DNA of 64,000 nucleotides from Atherix ibis. Lineage: Eukaryota > Arthropoda > Insecta > Diptera > Athericidae. A program made the translations under genes and the position numbers. The notes beneath the pieces were generated by a model. That model had not been told where the DNA came from. It searched no databases and saw only the letters and a program-made list of their open reading frames with translations. Where the stretch lies: positions 79,786,868-79,850,867 of the forward strand of contig OY282607.1 in assembly GCA_958298945.1 (NCBI GenBank), given 5' to 3'. Below are positions 38,353 through 50,800 of this stretch, piece after piece; position 1 is the stretch's first letter; each line of letters opens with the position of its first letter.

Positions 38353-38586
38353 GCCGCGAGGCGTCATAACATCGGGACAGCAGTAGCATCAAACAAGAAC
38401 GCCCCGGCGAAGTAGTATTTACAAAGAGTGCCGCCGGGGAACCATCGTTCCGGGAGCAAGATCAGAGAAGCAGGTTAGGTTTTAGCGAGGTAAAAATCCC
38501 GCATAACTCACCTGGCAGGAATAACTTCCAGACGAGTACCTTTTGAAGGTTTCCCCCTGTACCTCATTAATCTAAACGGAAAAAAA
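36783..38586 (+). mobile_element. R1-clade-like non-LTR retrotransposon, 5' truncated
   Basis: Flanked by a 15-bp target-site duplication AGACCTAGCGCCTTT (36768-36782 and 38587-38601) and ending in an A run. The 1.8-kb insert is much richer in G+C than the surrounding DNA. It begins inside the RT domain, as expected for 5' truncation during target-primed reverse transcription. Confidence 0.92.
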
Positions 38587-39154
38587 AGACCTAGCGCCTT
38601 TCGATTATCATTTGTTCCGGTCTCTAATATTAACATTGATTGTTACCATATTACTGTCCTTATTTGTAATGATAATTATGGCCACCTTTCCGCCTCGTCA
38701 TTTTTGATATGGTATTTGTCCTTCATGAATCTTGCAAAAATTTTCAAGCCCCAAAATTTAAATAAAAACGTTTTTTAAATAAAATTTCCTGCAATTTTTC
38801 TTATTTATATTAACTGTATTATTGGCTCTATTTTTAAAGAAGAATGACACCATGACAACCTCGAAAAAAAATCCTGACAATCATACAGTAACGAGGATAT
38901 CGCCATCTATTATGCATTTCGTTAGCGTTTTCTAAGGCCCCGATACGTAAAATTTTACTTATTTAAGTTAACTGTAATCGCATTTCCGACTTTTTTTTTA
39001 TAAATAAATGGCCCAATATGAACCTACTCAATGAAATCCCTTTTAAAGTATAGTAGAGAAAAGTAATGCAAATATTTTTATTTGTTACGATTTCAAGAAA
39101 CATTAGCGATAAAAAAGTTCAATTAGAATGAAAAGGGAAGTGGTTTTTGAGATT

Positions 39155-39225
39155 TAGCATAGGACCATGCGACAGTGGGATTCGAACCCACGACCCCTTA
39201 AATGGTAACCCACATACCGTCATAT
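39155..39225 (-). mobile_element. tRNA-like sequence (SINE head or tRNA pseudogene)
   Basis: On the minus strand GTGGGTTCGAATCCCAC forms a perfect T arm with an ideal B box. The anticodon region and A box do not fit a functional tRNA: loop position 33 is not T and no D arm is seen. Confidence 0.5.
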
Positions 39226-39515
39226 GAACATTTTTGTTGCAACAATTTTATTTTATTTTTATACAGAAATATTGTTACTTTCAAATGTGTTTTCTTGGAC
39301 AGATATACAGCATTAATGGAAGGAAGGCTTCAACTGCATTCGCGTTAAGCTCCTCAGTTATAACTACTTTGGATGTTATCGACAGTATTAATATTGGAGA
39401 ACAAACAAAAAGTCATAAGGACTGCGATCAGGTAAATTTGGGGCTATGGAACAACTGGAATCCTCTTTTCGACAAAACCTTGTTGATGGAGATGGCCATG
39501 TGACAGCTTATGTTG

Positions 39516-39794
39516 TCATAGTGATGCAATCAAATGAAACGATGTGACTAACCTTTTTCGGAGCCTTTGAAGATTACTCATCAGCCTCAATGTTAAGTTT
39601 CGACAAAATTTTGTTGATGGCGCAATATCTGAAACAATGCGAATTATCTTTTTTTCGAGCCTTTCAAATGCCTTCTCATCAGCCTCAATGTTAATCGATG
39701 GTCTACCCTCACAAGAAAGCCTCTTTGAGCGATATCCGTCTTCCAGTACTTCCCGGTCCTCTAAAAATTTATCAGAATATGGTCTGATATTCAT
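39516..39794 (-). pseudogene. Possible mariner N-terminal (HTH) relic
   Basis: The minus-strand open stretch includes FLEDREVLEDGYRS and EGRPSINIEADEKAFERLEK. This resembles the linker between the two HTH motifs of mariner transposases (EDEPRSGRPS....E.V..V...V). The same motif appears in shorter form at 40390-40450 and 42525-42580. No ends or catalytic core are present. Confidence 0.35.
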
Positions 39795-40389
39795 CTTCCA
39801 CTACTTCCCAGTCCTCCAAAAATTGCTTTATATACGAGTAAGCCAATGAAGGAATGTTCTTCGTGGGTTTGTTGCAATTTTCCGTAAGTGTTATAGTTCG
39901 TATAATGAGGGAATATGTAAATAATTCCTGGGTTTTGGATTAGGGAAGGGAAGGTATAAAAATATTCAATAAAAGAACGTGAAGTTCAAAAGGAGTATGG
40001 CCAGTTATGACCATACTCAGAGAATACCTTGTTTTACTAACTTTATGCATATATAGTGAAGGAAAAGGATAGGGGTCGGAGTGGCTTCAAAGTTTAGTGC
40101 AAAGCGGCGCTCTCACATCAATCATAACAAGAAATAATAAGTCATTATCGAACCATGCTGTTTTCTAACGGTAGCATTGGCAGGAGTATCAAATCGGTCC
40201 AAAAATCTCATACACAATTCCACGGACTCATTAGATACCAAATAAAATTTCGCACCAACAAAATCCACAAAATTATGACCATACATAACATAAGTCAAGC
40301 ACATGGATTCACCAATCCATCAAAATGTTGATGGACGGAGATGGCGTTTTCATTGTGGAGCATTGAAGTATCTATAATATCTGATCTGA

Positions 40390-40600
40390 TGCGCAGAACC
40401 CTTCTCTTGAGCCTTTCAGAAACTTTTCATCCGCTTCAATGTTAATACATAATCTCACCTAACAACAGCGCTCACTTATTCAAAATTTTTATCAGTTGGC
40501 AAGGAATATTCTCCAAAAATAAGTTAAATTCACGGATTTATCAAGTTTTAAACTAAATTTCACTGTTCTATTTTCCACAAATTCAATTTTGGTCGCGTAC
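40390..40600 (-). pseudogene. Second HTH relic of the same family
   Basis: The minus strand reads TVKFSLKLDKSVNLTYFWRI (compare mariner FCVKLGKSATETYEML). After a gap it reads EKVSERLKRRVLRIRSDI, which matches the 39.5-kb relic. Confidence 0.35.
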
Positions 40601-42524
40601 TTTCCATACCTTCAGTTTACAAACTATGTGGACGGTTTTTCCACTACACATCGTACTCTCAACAAAACAAAACAAAAAACAGAATATCTCTCCACTATAG
40701 TGATAGTAAAAATAAATCATTCTATCAAGAATCGGCCCTCCGAATTAGTCTACATAGTCTAGCGTTTATTTCAATTTTTACGTTAAAAATTTTAATTTTC
40801 CTGTTCATAGAAAAAAGTCTAAATTTAAAACTACTCAATAACTATTAAAGTTGTTTGCTTTGAAATCGTATAAATTCTGAACTTCAATCTGATTTCTTAC
40901 ATTGGAGACTTAGTGGAATACCAAATAATAGAGACTAACCACTTGTACGCATCCTCTTTGTCACACTTTTCACATTTTCAATGTAAATTCTCCATTATCA
41001 TCGAATAAATATCACTGTTTTTTTGATTAAAACATCAACTTTTTAAGAATGCGAAGGGCCCAACGAGTCCAGTCAAATTATGCAAATTTTATGCAATGTC
41101 ATAAACTTAGTCGGGAATATCTTTGGTACGTGCATGGCGCACCTCACTTGATGAGAGCCTTGCTCTGATATGGTCATATGTGCCCTGTTGTGTATAGTTT
41201 TGCATCGTAATTTTACATTGAGAGAAGCTGCAACGAGGTCAACCCTCAGTACTGTGTGATGAGTAAAGAATGTTCGCGTACCAATCGATGGGCGAAATAT
41301 ATCATTCACAATAGAATCAATCACCGATAAATAATTCCCCAAACTTCTCATGGTCTCATGGTAGACGCATTCAACCACGATAACTATATAGTGGGATGCT
41401 AAACTATTACCGATAACTGATACTGGATGAAGGGAGTTGATGTATTCGGAACGTTCATGGAGCGTGGGGTATCTGAATGGAGTTAAGTTTGAAACTTAGC
41501 TACTGACCGATTCATACCCAAAAATTTAACATTCTAGTCGGGATGAAATTTATTCACGTAACCATCGAAGCCAGAAGTCCTAAGTAGAAGCTATAGATAC
41601 AGTATCAAGAAATATATAGTCATTGGGGATAAGACGTTTTGCAATCGGGAGAGAATAAAATTGAAAAGAACCGACATAAATGTGCAGTGCTGCAAGTACT
41701 CGTATTTGTAGTGAAACAAATTTTCCAGGAGTGCTATGGGCCATTGCATTGGGTATCAAAATTTTCTGCTCACAGATCTAGAGTCGACTATAAAACTGAC
41801 TGACTGTATGCAATCGACTACAACCCATATAAATATTAATGTTCCCAGAGTACATTTATGCGAATGTGCGCCGCATAAAAACTTGCATAAAACTATCGAG
41901 TTTAAGATGCACTACTGCTCTGGCAGTACTGGACTATCTAATATAAATTTCAAATTACTTTGCGGCAAAATCGATTTCTGTTGTGCCAGAGAGACATAAA
42001 GTCATATCGGAAGTCGTATACTCTGATGAAGGATCTCAATAGAGATCGTAAACTGTTTCGTAGTCGACAGTTTGAAATGGGATATCCACACATGTGCACC
42101 CACGAACGCACATACCATTACACAAGTTAACAAAAGTCCAAACATATTTTTTTTAAATACTTATTCATCGAAATGTTGTTATTAAGAGTATCATCTCATC
42201 AAGCATTATGTGTATTTACTACGATTTAGGAAACACAAAATAGTCAAGAATATATTCTTATAAATCGGGGAATGGACAATAATTTTTTTTTATAGATGTT
42301 TCCGATTTAAAACAGTAACTTTATTACTAAATAAATGTAAATTTTTTATTCTATTAATTTCGATTTAAAAATAATATTAGTAAATGTAAATTATTCTCTG
42401 TTCAATTATAAAAAGGATATTTTATATTAAAATTTTTTTTAATGAACGGGAATGGATAGGATGTATTTGATTTGGAGATCGTAGATTATAAATTGTAAAA
42501 GGAGTGACAATGTCCATTGTTCTG

Positions 42525-42830
42525 ATACAAAAAACCTTTCTTCTGAGCTTTTCAATAACTTCCTAACAAAAACATAACTTACAGGTTGTTCGGGAGGCAA
42601 AAATATTATTTTTCATTAATTTTCGATGTTGTAAGCCTTATTGAGCGAGTTTCATCTACCATTGCTTTTAGACATTCTTTACATGTTTTACGGCACCGAA
42701 ACTCTTGAGCGAGTTTCATCTACCTTTCATAATACAAACTGGCGGATTCAGTAAGCTTAACACAAAATTTTAAAGTACATCGTTGCACCAAATTTCGCTG
42801 TTACATTTTTCGTAATACACTACAAAAGCC
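42525..42830 (-). pseudogene. Third HTH relic of the same family
   Basis: LKFCVKLTESASLYYE near 42730-42775 and EVIEKLRRKVFCIRTMDIVT near 42500-42560 keep the order and orientation of the two neighbouring relics. Confidence 0.35.
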
Positions 42831-44094
42831 CAACTTCACTTATTGCGCTCTATAGGGCTGCGGAGTTACTAAACAAGATTATAGTATTACAAAAAAAAAA
42901 CATAAAATACATTTAAAATTCAGATTTTGATATTGCCTTTATTTTATAAAAACATTTAAAAATATTACTTAAACCTTTTCATAGTATATTAAATATAACA
43001 TCATTCAAATAGCTGCCACGAGTCTTTTTGCTGGTCTCGATCTCTTTGAGTTAATTTTGAATGACCCTCAAATGGTATACCAAAGATCACCTCGTAGAGT
43101 AACTGTATGGTGCGGGATTTGGGCCGGATGCTAGACCTCTAATTTTTAAATATCCTTAAATTTAAGGATTTTCAGCATAGACATAATTTTTTGTTATAAG
43201 CCTACATGGAAAAGCACGATCCTGAAGGCCAATTACCAAATCATTCACTTTGAAAATGACGTGTTCTGGAAAATTTTCAAACATTAAAGAAAAAATTTAT
43301 CGTATGATGGCATTTTGTTAAAACCACATATGATCCAGAGTAAAATATTTAAGTTAAGACAAGAAAAAGTCGTTTATCATATGTTCATAGCGCTGAGAAA
43401 AGTCGTTCATGAAAAAATATGATTTTTGCGAATAAAATAGCTTCTTTAAAATTATTTGTGGTTTTTTAGAGCCTCATTAATGGTAATTTTACTTATTGAC
43501 GTATCGACCGAACGAAAAATGGGCTGACCACTTTAAGGGCAAACCGTAGCTACGACAGAATCACCAATTTTGCAGAGTTTTCACAATTTAATCGTATTCT
43601 TTAATAATTCAATATTTTTTGATGTAAAATGGCAAATAACCTAAGCAAAAGCAACTTTAAATAATATATGGTATACGTATGTCTGGCAGCTGCTAAATGA
43701 CAGTTACGGTGCTGCCAGACCCATTTTCAGTGATACCATTCTTATTATTTTTCTGCCTTAACGTGTAAAAGATACTTTAAATTTACTACTTTATACCACA
43801 AATATATAATTTTTTTCCCCCCAAAATGAGAGCTACCAACAGAAATTAATCGTAAACGGGACACTTGTTAATTCTATGCACAAAATGATCTTTCCGTTTT
43901 TACTATTAGTGAAATTTCTCACTAAAATTTGAAAGTAAAGTTTGGACTTAGAAAATCCTCAAAATTATATTGTACATATTTTTATACCGACATGAACGCT
44001 TTTGAGAATATTCCGTACAAACTCTTCTGCCAACACTGGGAACTACCACCACAAATCGAAATAACACTCTTCACTTTGACAGTTATGGTCAGCC
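42831..44094. other. Noncoding stretch
   Basis: No supported gene on either strand. It lies between an HTH relic and the long-TIR Tc1-like element. Confidence 0.4.
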
Positions 44095-44625
44095 TACTAT
44101 AAAAGTTGCATTTTAAAATGGCGGACCATTTAACAACTAGTGTATATATTTTTAAATTTCCGGTTTTATTAGAAAGATTGAACCTTGAAATTTAATAGTG
44201 AAACACAACATCATTCCCAGAAAACTGGAAAATATTGGGAACTTTCGAAAACCGAATAATCAGCCGAAATTCTGATGTCAATTGGCCGCCTCGGAGCTGT
44301 AATTTGAGACCGTTGGATTATTTTCTGTGGGGAGCCGTTAAGGATAAATGTTACGCAAGCCATCAAGAGATAATTTAGGCTTTGAAACACGAAATCAAAG
44401 TTGCCATTAAAGAGATACAGGCCCAGACAATCGAAAATGTACTGAAAAATTGGGTCGAGCGAATGGGGTACTGTAAGGCCAGCCGTGGCAGTCATTTAAA
44501 TGATGTTGTCTTTCATTCTTAAATTTCAAGGTTCAATCTTTCTAATAAAATAAGAAATTTAAAAAAATACATATATACACTAGTTTTTTTTTTTTAATTT
44601 ACTTTTTAAAATGCAACTTTTAAAT
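44095..44625 (+). mobile_element. Short Tc1-like element with about 120-bp inverted repeats
   Basis: The left end (AAAAGTTGCATTTTAAAATG, then TTATTAGAAAGATTGAACCT) recurs inverted at 44500-44625. With about 120-bp arms and only about 300 bp between them, it has the structure of a non-autonomous long-TIR derivative. Confidence 0.75.
44280..44522 (+). pseudogene. Tc1-like transposase C-terminus inside the long-TIR element
   Basis: 81 codons from NWPPRSCNLRPLDYFLWGAV to YCKASRGSHLNDVVFHS and a TAA at 44520-44522, with one in-frame TAG. NWPPRS.DL.PLDYFLWG and the closing SRG.HL..V.FH are signatures of an insect Tc1-like transposase family; the D in PLDYF would be the last catalytic residue. The rest of the protein is deleted. 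Confidence 0.75.
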
Positions 44626-46506
44626 TTGCACCACATATATACAACCATTTTTACTCAGTAAAAATCAGATTATATATTTATTCTGTTTATTTTTTTTTTT
44701 CAAATTTATTTAATATAGTACAATATATTTTTATGAAACTTTTTTTTTCATGCTCAAAACAAAAGTGATAATTTAATGAATAATAATTAAAATCATTACC
44801 AGGGGAATTCTTATGCTGCAGAATTTTTATTTAAAAAAATCAACAACAAAAATTCAATAACAAAATCTAGTCTTATGTGCTTTGATAGACGTAGCAAAAT
44901 AAAATGCGTTCGTGTTAACGATGCAAATAAATTTGCCAATACAACACGAAATTATGTTGAAATAAATTGGAGAAAAAATCTGAAGAAAGTGGAAGGTAAG
45001 GACAGATGAAAACCTCACGAATACAAGAATAGGAACACCACGAAGATGACGGAGGTCTCCTCCTTACCTTTTTTCGATCCCAAGTTTCTACTGTGGTACA
45101 TATTGCAAATATCTGCTTGCATTGGATCAACTTAAAATGATGGAAAATCGGATAACGTCCTCCTAGACTGATTTTCTCACTCCCACCTACACCCGAACCG
45201 ACCCGATTTGCATGTGTTCTAGAGCCATTTTTCTAAGGAAATCTTAGGGACCACATTTAAGATCTACTAAAAACAGTAGCAGCATACTCGGCATTTTCTA
45301 CGTAAAAAATGGTATTGACGACACTCAACAACGATCCATGTCGATCATCTTTCGTGTCCTGCGCTCTGTAGGTAGAAGAAGTAAGGTGACCAGGTTAGGC
45401 GAATTTTTTTTTTACTTTTCAAGGGAATAGTGCGCACTCAGAGCAGCCAAAGAACATATAATGATTATAAAACGCATACATACGCTTTTAATAAAGCTTA
45501 TTGCGGTGATGTGTTGAAAGATGCGATTACAAATCAAGTCTGTCGACCTTCAGTATGACTACTGTAAGAAACAGGAGCAACACCAGCCGCCATGTTACTC
45601 CTACCTTTGCAGATCTGTAGAGCATAACCTATACTCTATAGTGTATAAGATCTTAAAATATACAAACGATTCATTACGATCCAGTACGTTCGACGCCCAA
45701 CTTGTGTGAATTATAGTCAACTGGAGTTAAGAGCGCGACACGATGCGACAGATATGTTAAAAGGTCCTCCTCGACTTGGACTTTGTGTGTTAATGAGTCT
45801 TGTCTTAGAGCTAAACTGGTAAGATTAGTTGCGATTACTTAGAATTCCATCCGCAATATTAGGCCTGACCATGTTTAATTGTTTTGTGTGGATCAGATAT
45901 GCAAGTTCAGTCTTCCGAGTTCGTGCAGATCTCTCATCCTTCGTATCTGTCGCAGTGCACCCACAAACAACCTGAACTGACTAGCTGGACCACAATCAAA
46001 TACAAAACGGGAATGATCTGTACTTTACTCTACAGCAACGATCAAAAACCACTTGCTCCGTACCGATCAAATCCCATTTAAGACATCGACATACAAAATG
46101 ACTGTAGATTAATGGATTCGCATTTTATAAGCACTATTGCGGCTATAGTCATCAGAAAATCATTTTTCGTGACAAATCGAAAAGATACATTGCGTACTTT
46201 TAATACGATAGCAAAAAAAAAATATTGTAAATTAAATAAACTCATTATCATAGTATTGGCTTGATAAAGATACGAGTATCAAAAACAGTCACCAATCAGT
46301 ATTTTCTGCTTCATATAAAAACAGTCTGCAACCATACCATGTCAGTTGATATACCAAAAGTTAGTATTCTAGGTCCTATTTTATACAACAGATTATTCAT
46401 TTTATAGTTAGAAAATTATAGCAATATCATTAAATAGTTATTTAATGTAATATAATTTATTTTAGAATTAATTTTTTTAATGATTATTAAACAAATGCGA
46501 TAAAAT
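44626..46506. other. Noncoding; mixed composition
   Basis: 45000-46100 is less AT-rich than average, with ORFs of about 60-70 codons that match nothing. Confidence 0.4.
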
Positions 46507-46780
46507 CTTTCAGTAGGAATTTTTCTTAGAAATTTTAAGTAGACATTTTAGGTAGGATTTTTCGACAGGAATTTTTTTTAGAAATTTTTTGTAGAAATTT
46601 TCAATAGAAATTTTCTTAGAAATTTTCTTAGAAATTTTTTGTAGAAATTTTTAGTAGAAATTTTCAGTAAGTAGGAATTTTTAGTAGGATTTTTCAGTAA
46701 GAATTTTCAGTAGAAATTTTCTATGGGTTTTTCAGTAGGGATTTTCCTTTGAAATTATTCTTAGAAATTTTCAATAGATA
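46507..46780. repeat. Second, shorter array of the same 13-bp minisatellite
   Basis: About 20 degenerate copies of the TTTTCAGTAGGAA-type unit found at 2.85-4.2 kb, in the same orientation and more diverged. It lies about 1 kb past the 3' end of receptor copy A. Confidence 0.85.
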
Positions 46781-47820
46781 CTTTTTTTCTGCCTGATGTG
46801 TATTGAAGCAGAAGAGATCGTTGCCTTGCATTTTTTTGGCCTGAACTTAAAGAAAATAATTTATTCCATTGGCAGGCCCAGAATGTCAATTGGCCTCTAA
46901 CATTGTACGATTTGATGTCGTTAGATTTTTTCTTACGAAACTACGTAGACAATCTGTAATTTTTACAATATTTACGATATCATGGGCGAATTGCCGCATG
47001 ATATTTTAAAAAAGTTATCTAAAATTATATCAAAATGATTAAGTACTAAAATAATTATAGCAAACTAAAATTTATATCAACATCTGAATTTTGAGTGTAT
47101 TTTCGTTAGCTTCTAAAGCACATATACCCCAACTTCTTTATGAACTCATATCTCCTATCTCTCAGAACGTAGTTTGAGGTCTTAATAGTCCCTTAAGTGA
47201 TCTCCAAATGAAAATATTTTAGCCATAATGTTAATACCATATGTAACATAATAAAGAAAAAGTCAATTTAATTAGAATTAGTGAATTGTTTACTGTTACT
47301 GTTTTAATTAAATATTTTACAAATTACACTCAAATTATTTGAGGTTATAATGCTATATCACTTAAAACATTATTTATAAATATGTACCAACAGTGAGTTA
47401 TTATATTAAAATGCATAATAGAGCAATTGCAACTAAAATATATTAACTTATTTATTTTAACAAACATGTGTTACCTTTTAGGCATCAGCTTTTTAATATA
47501 TATTCAAATTTTTTTCTTTATGAAACACAATAATAACTCAATCACAACAATTGCATTTACTTCGATAGTATCTAAACTTAATTTTTTATTTTACATATAA
47601 AACTAGACAAAATATTTTTTAAGACCATATCACAATTCGATTGATTACATGACAAAATCGACACTGATGAGTGCAACCAAGATTTTCGAAAGGGTTTCCC
47701 TGGTTTTTTTTTTTTGCCGCGTTCTATAATATGGAACATCATAAAATTTTTAAGAATTTTAAACCGACACCATTTCGAATTACGACCACAGATTTTTTTT
47801 TTTGATAACCCATATTGTAA
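46781..47820 (-). other. 3' flank / 3'UTR region of receptor copy A
   Basis: AT-rich; it includes the candidate poly(A) signal at 47585-47590. No other gene is seen. Confidence 0.45.
47585..47590 (-). promoter_or_regulatory. Candidate poly(A) signal of copy A
   Basis: An AATAAA hexamer on the minus strand lies about 230 bp past the copy A stop codon. Such hexamers are common by chance in DNA this AT-rich, so support is weak. Confidence 0.3.
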
Positions 47821-50800
47821 TTACAAAACTAAGCGTGATCGTGGATCATCATCGAAATTTCCAACATCAGTTGCTGACTCATTGTCTGTGTCATCGGATT
47901 TATTTTTCGGAGCTTTTGTTTTGAAAAAAGCTGAGAAGGATTCCTATGGATTAAAAATAAATAAAGATTTAAATGAAGATTTTTTGAAGATTCTGAGAAG
48001 AGTACATACCAATCCAATCTCTCGACGATTTTGCTTGGTGCCAGACTCTAAGGTGGGCAGAGTTCGACACATTTTCACTTCGCTCTGATCTATTCGTCCA
48101 GGATGTCCTGCATTCGGTGTAGCCCTATTTAAAGGGTTATGAAAATGCATGCTGATATTGAATTTACCGTGTCCATATCGCTTTCTATATGAGATGTAAA
48201 CGAGTAGACCAGCTAAAATGAGTCCCATCGTACCTAAGCAAACGCCTAGAATTATGCCCGAAGAAGATTCGCTGTCTTCAGTGCTTTTAGAGTGCACGAT
48301 TGCATCTCTGTTTCCAACTCCTTTGGTGTTAGTTTCAGCGCACTCAACTCCTGGTTGGGTGTGTTCGCCCATATGGCATATGCACTTTGGTGCAAGATCA
48401 GCCTGGACACATAGAAACGAGCATTTGGATGCTTCACAAACATTTGTTACGTTCTTCTGCCTTGTTGCGCCTACAATAACTACATCGGCTACATTGTAAA
48501 CATTGAGATTAATGGTTTTGCAGATTTTTTCACCATAAATCGAACATTTTGCTGCAACTCCAACGCCTATATTCACTATGAAAGCAGTATTCTCAAAAAT
48601 ACTCAATCCTGACGGGTTAATTATAATATTTTTATTCTTTACCAGAATTTTTGGATCACCACCTTCATAACTAACTGCTTGCAATGTATTTGTGGTGCGG
48701 TCTGTGTAATATAAAATTTTCTTATAAGTATCACACTCAAGAGCAGTAACGTAAAGAGCTTTCTTGATTAGAACGTTTGGCTGTGATCCGTCCATGGAGT
48801 TTTTGTATATAATCGTTTGTGGACGTCCGTATGCCCAAAAATGCATTACTGAGTAAAACAGATATCGATTAGTTCCATCAACTGCCAATGATTTCACTTT
48901 ATCCTTTGGTTTAAATTTGACAATCTGAGCACAAGCAGACTTCGAGGCGAAATAGCATACATTTATCGATGACGTCTCCGAATGATCTATAAAATATATA
49001 TTGTTGGTGATCCAGTCGACAGAAAGTTTCGACGGTCTGCCTATATCGGATATTTGCCTGGTACGACCATTTCGTAGGTCAAACTCGAAAATTGATTCTT
49101 CCTCCTTAACGGCTATGTATGCTTTCTGCTGTTGAATGTTTACATCGAAACCATTAATACGTGTCTCATTGGTTGACCATAGAATTTGTAGCGTATTGGG
49201 ATGATCGCTTAATTTACGGATTTGATTGAACGTACTGAACAACATGTAGCGATCACTGGCTATGGATTTACACTTAACTTTGTCGGCTCTTAGCATAAAG
49301 CCTGGATAGCAACTACAACGATATGAACCGATTATGTTCTCACAGATTTGGGAGCATGGATCAAATTCGCGACACTCATTAATATCCTTGCAAGTTTTCT
49401 TATCGCTTCCGAGTTTATAGCCATCGTTGCAACTGCAAATGGGTCCATGCGGTGTTGGTGTGCACTTCTGATGGCATGGGTGATTCTGACACGCTGTTTT
49501 GCATATTTCCGTCTCATCAGCAGCGGTTTCACAGTCCTTGTGACCATCACAAACTCTCAAATAGTCAATGCAGGTACCGTCCTTACACTGGAACATATTA
49601 TCCGTGCAATCAGTTGCAAAAATATTATGCAATGTTGCGTTGTATTTTTTGCAATCAATTTCATCGCTTCCATCGTTGCAATCCTTTTGGCTATCGCATC
49701 GGAATTCTTTGTGGATGCATTCCTTTGAACTTTTACATTGGAATTCGTTGATACTACAGCTCGTGCAGTCTACTTCGTCTTCACCCCGTGGACATTCAGC
49801 AGTTCCATTGCACTTTACTGCAATATCTAAACACAATGTTGGCTTTGAAGAACATTGAAATTTCTTTGGATTGCCTGTTTTATCTTCCATATCTTCACAC
49901 TCGACTATTGCGTCTTTATTACTGCAGTTAAGTTCATCGGAATCATCTCCACAATCAAAATTACCATCGCAAACGAGCTGTTTATCGATACAGTGGCCCA
50001 ATTTACATTCGAAAAAACCTTCACCACATTTGTGTTCAACTAGATTGGGGATCAAATATTTACAATTAGTTGAGCTTAAATAATTAATCAGAACAAACTA
50101 GTACCGCATTTATCATGCTCATCTGATCCATCACTACAATCCAAGCGTCCATCGCATTCCCAATGCTTGGCCACACATTGTCCGTTAGCACATCTAAACA
50201 TTTTCTCACCACACAAATTCGAACTCACAGGTGCAAACTCTTCACAAATATTCTCATCAGAACCGTCTCCACAGTCATTAAACCCATCACAGAGAGTTGT
50301 TAAATCGACACATCTTCCATTGGCACATGCATGCTGATATTTGTGACATTTTGTTTTGTGATCTGTAATAAATTTCCACCCATAATTTCGAAGTAATTGC
50401 GATGGAAAGTAACTTTAGATGACTTCACTTACCAAAATTATTGCAATCTTCTTCATCGGACTTGTCCTTACAATTGATGTTATGGTCACAACGGAACCGT
50501 GAGTGAATACATTGGGTACCATCACGACAGGTAAATTCATCGAAATTGCACATTTTCGGCAATTGCTGATGGAGACCAGCTCCACAGTCTTTTTCATCTG
50601 ATCCATCTATACAGTCCTTATAACCATTACATTTACGTGACGCAGTTAGACACTCGCCTGATTTACAACGGAATTCACAATCCAGCGCTTCTATGCATGA
50701 TATATTTTTTGCATCTTTGAATACCAAACCTGGCGGACACAGACATCCTGACGAGAAGCTTCCCAGAGAAACACAAATGTGAGAACAGCCGCCATTATCC

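Larger units (their letters stand above)
35845..38626 (+). mobile_element. mariner copy carrying a nested R1-like retrotransposon
   Basis: The left TIR TTAGGTTGTCAAGAAAGTAA at 35845 matches the 30.55-kb family. Coding sequence runs to the PPYFPDLAP block, is split at 36782/38602 by the retrotransposon, and resumes as FDYHLFRSL before homology is lost near 38626. The right TIR is missing. Confidence 0.8.

Noticed and set aside
39155..39225. Functional tRNA gene
   Set aside because: Perfect T arm but no D arm or A box, and a poor anticodon loop.
49348..49751. Plus-strand ORFs of 126 and 99 codons
   Set aside because: They lie antisense to receptor exon 7 and exist also in copy B because the exon is duplicated; the cysteine-rich sense frame explains them.
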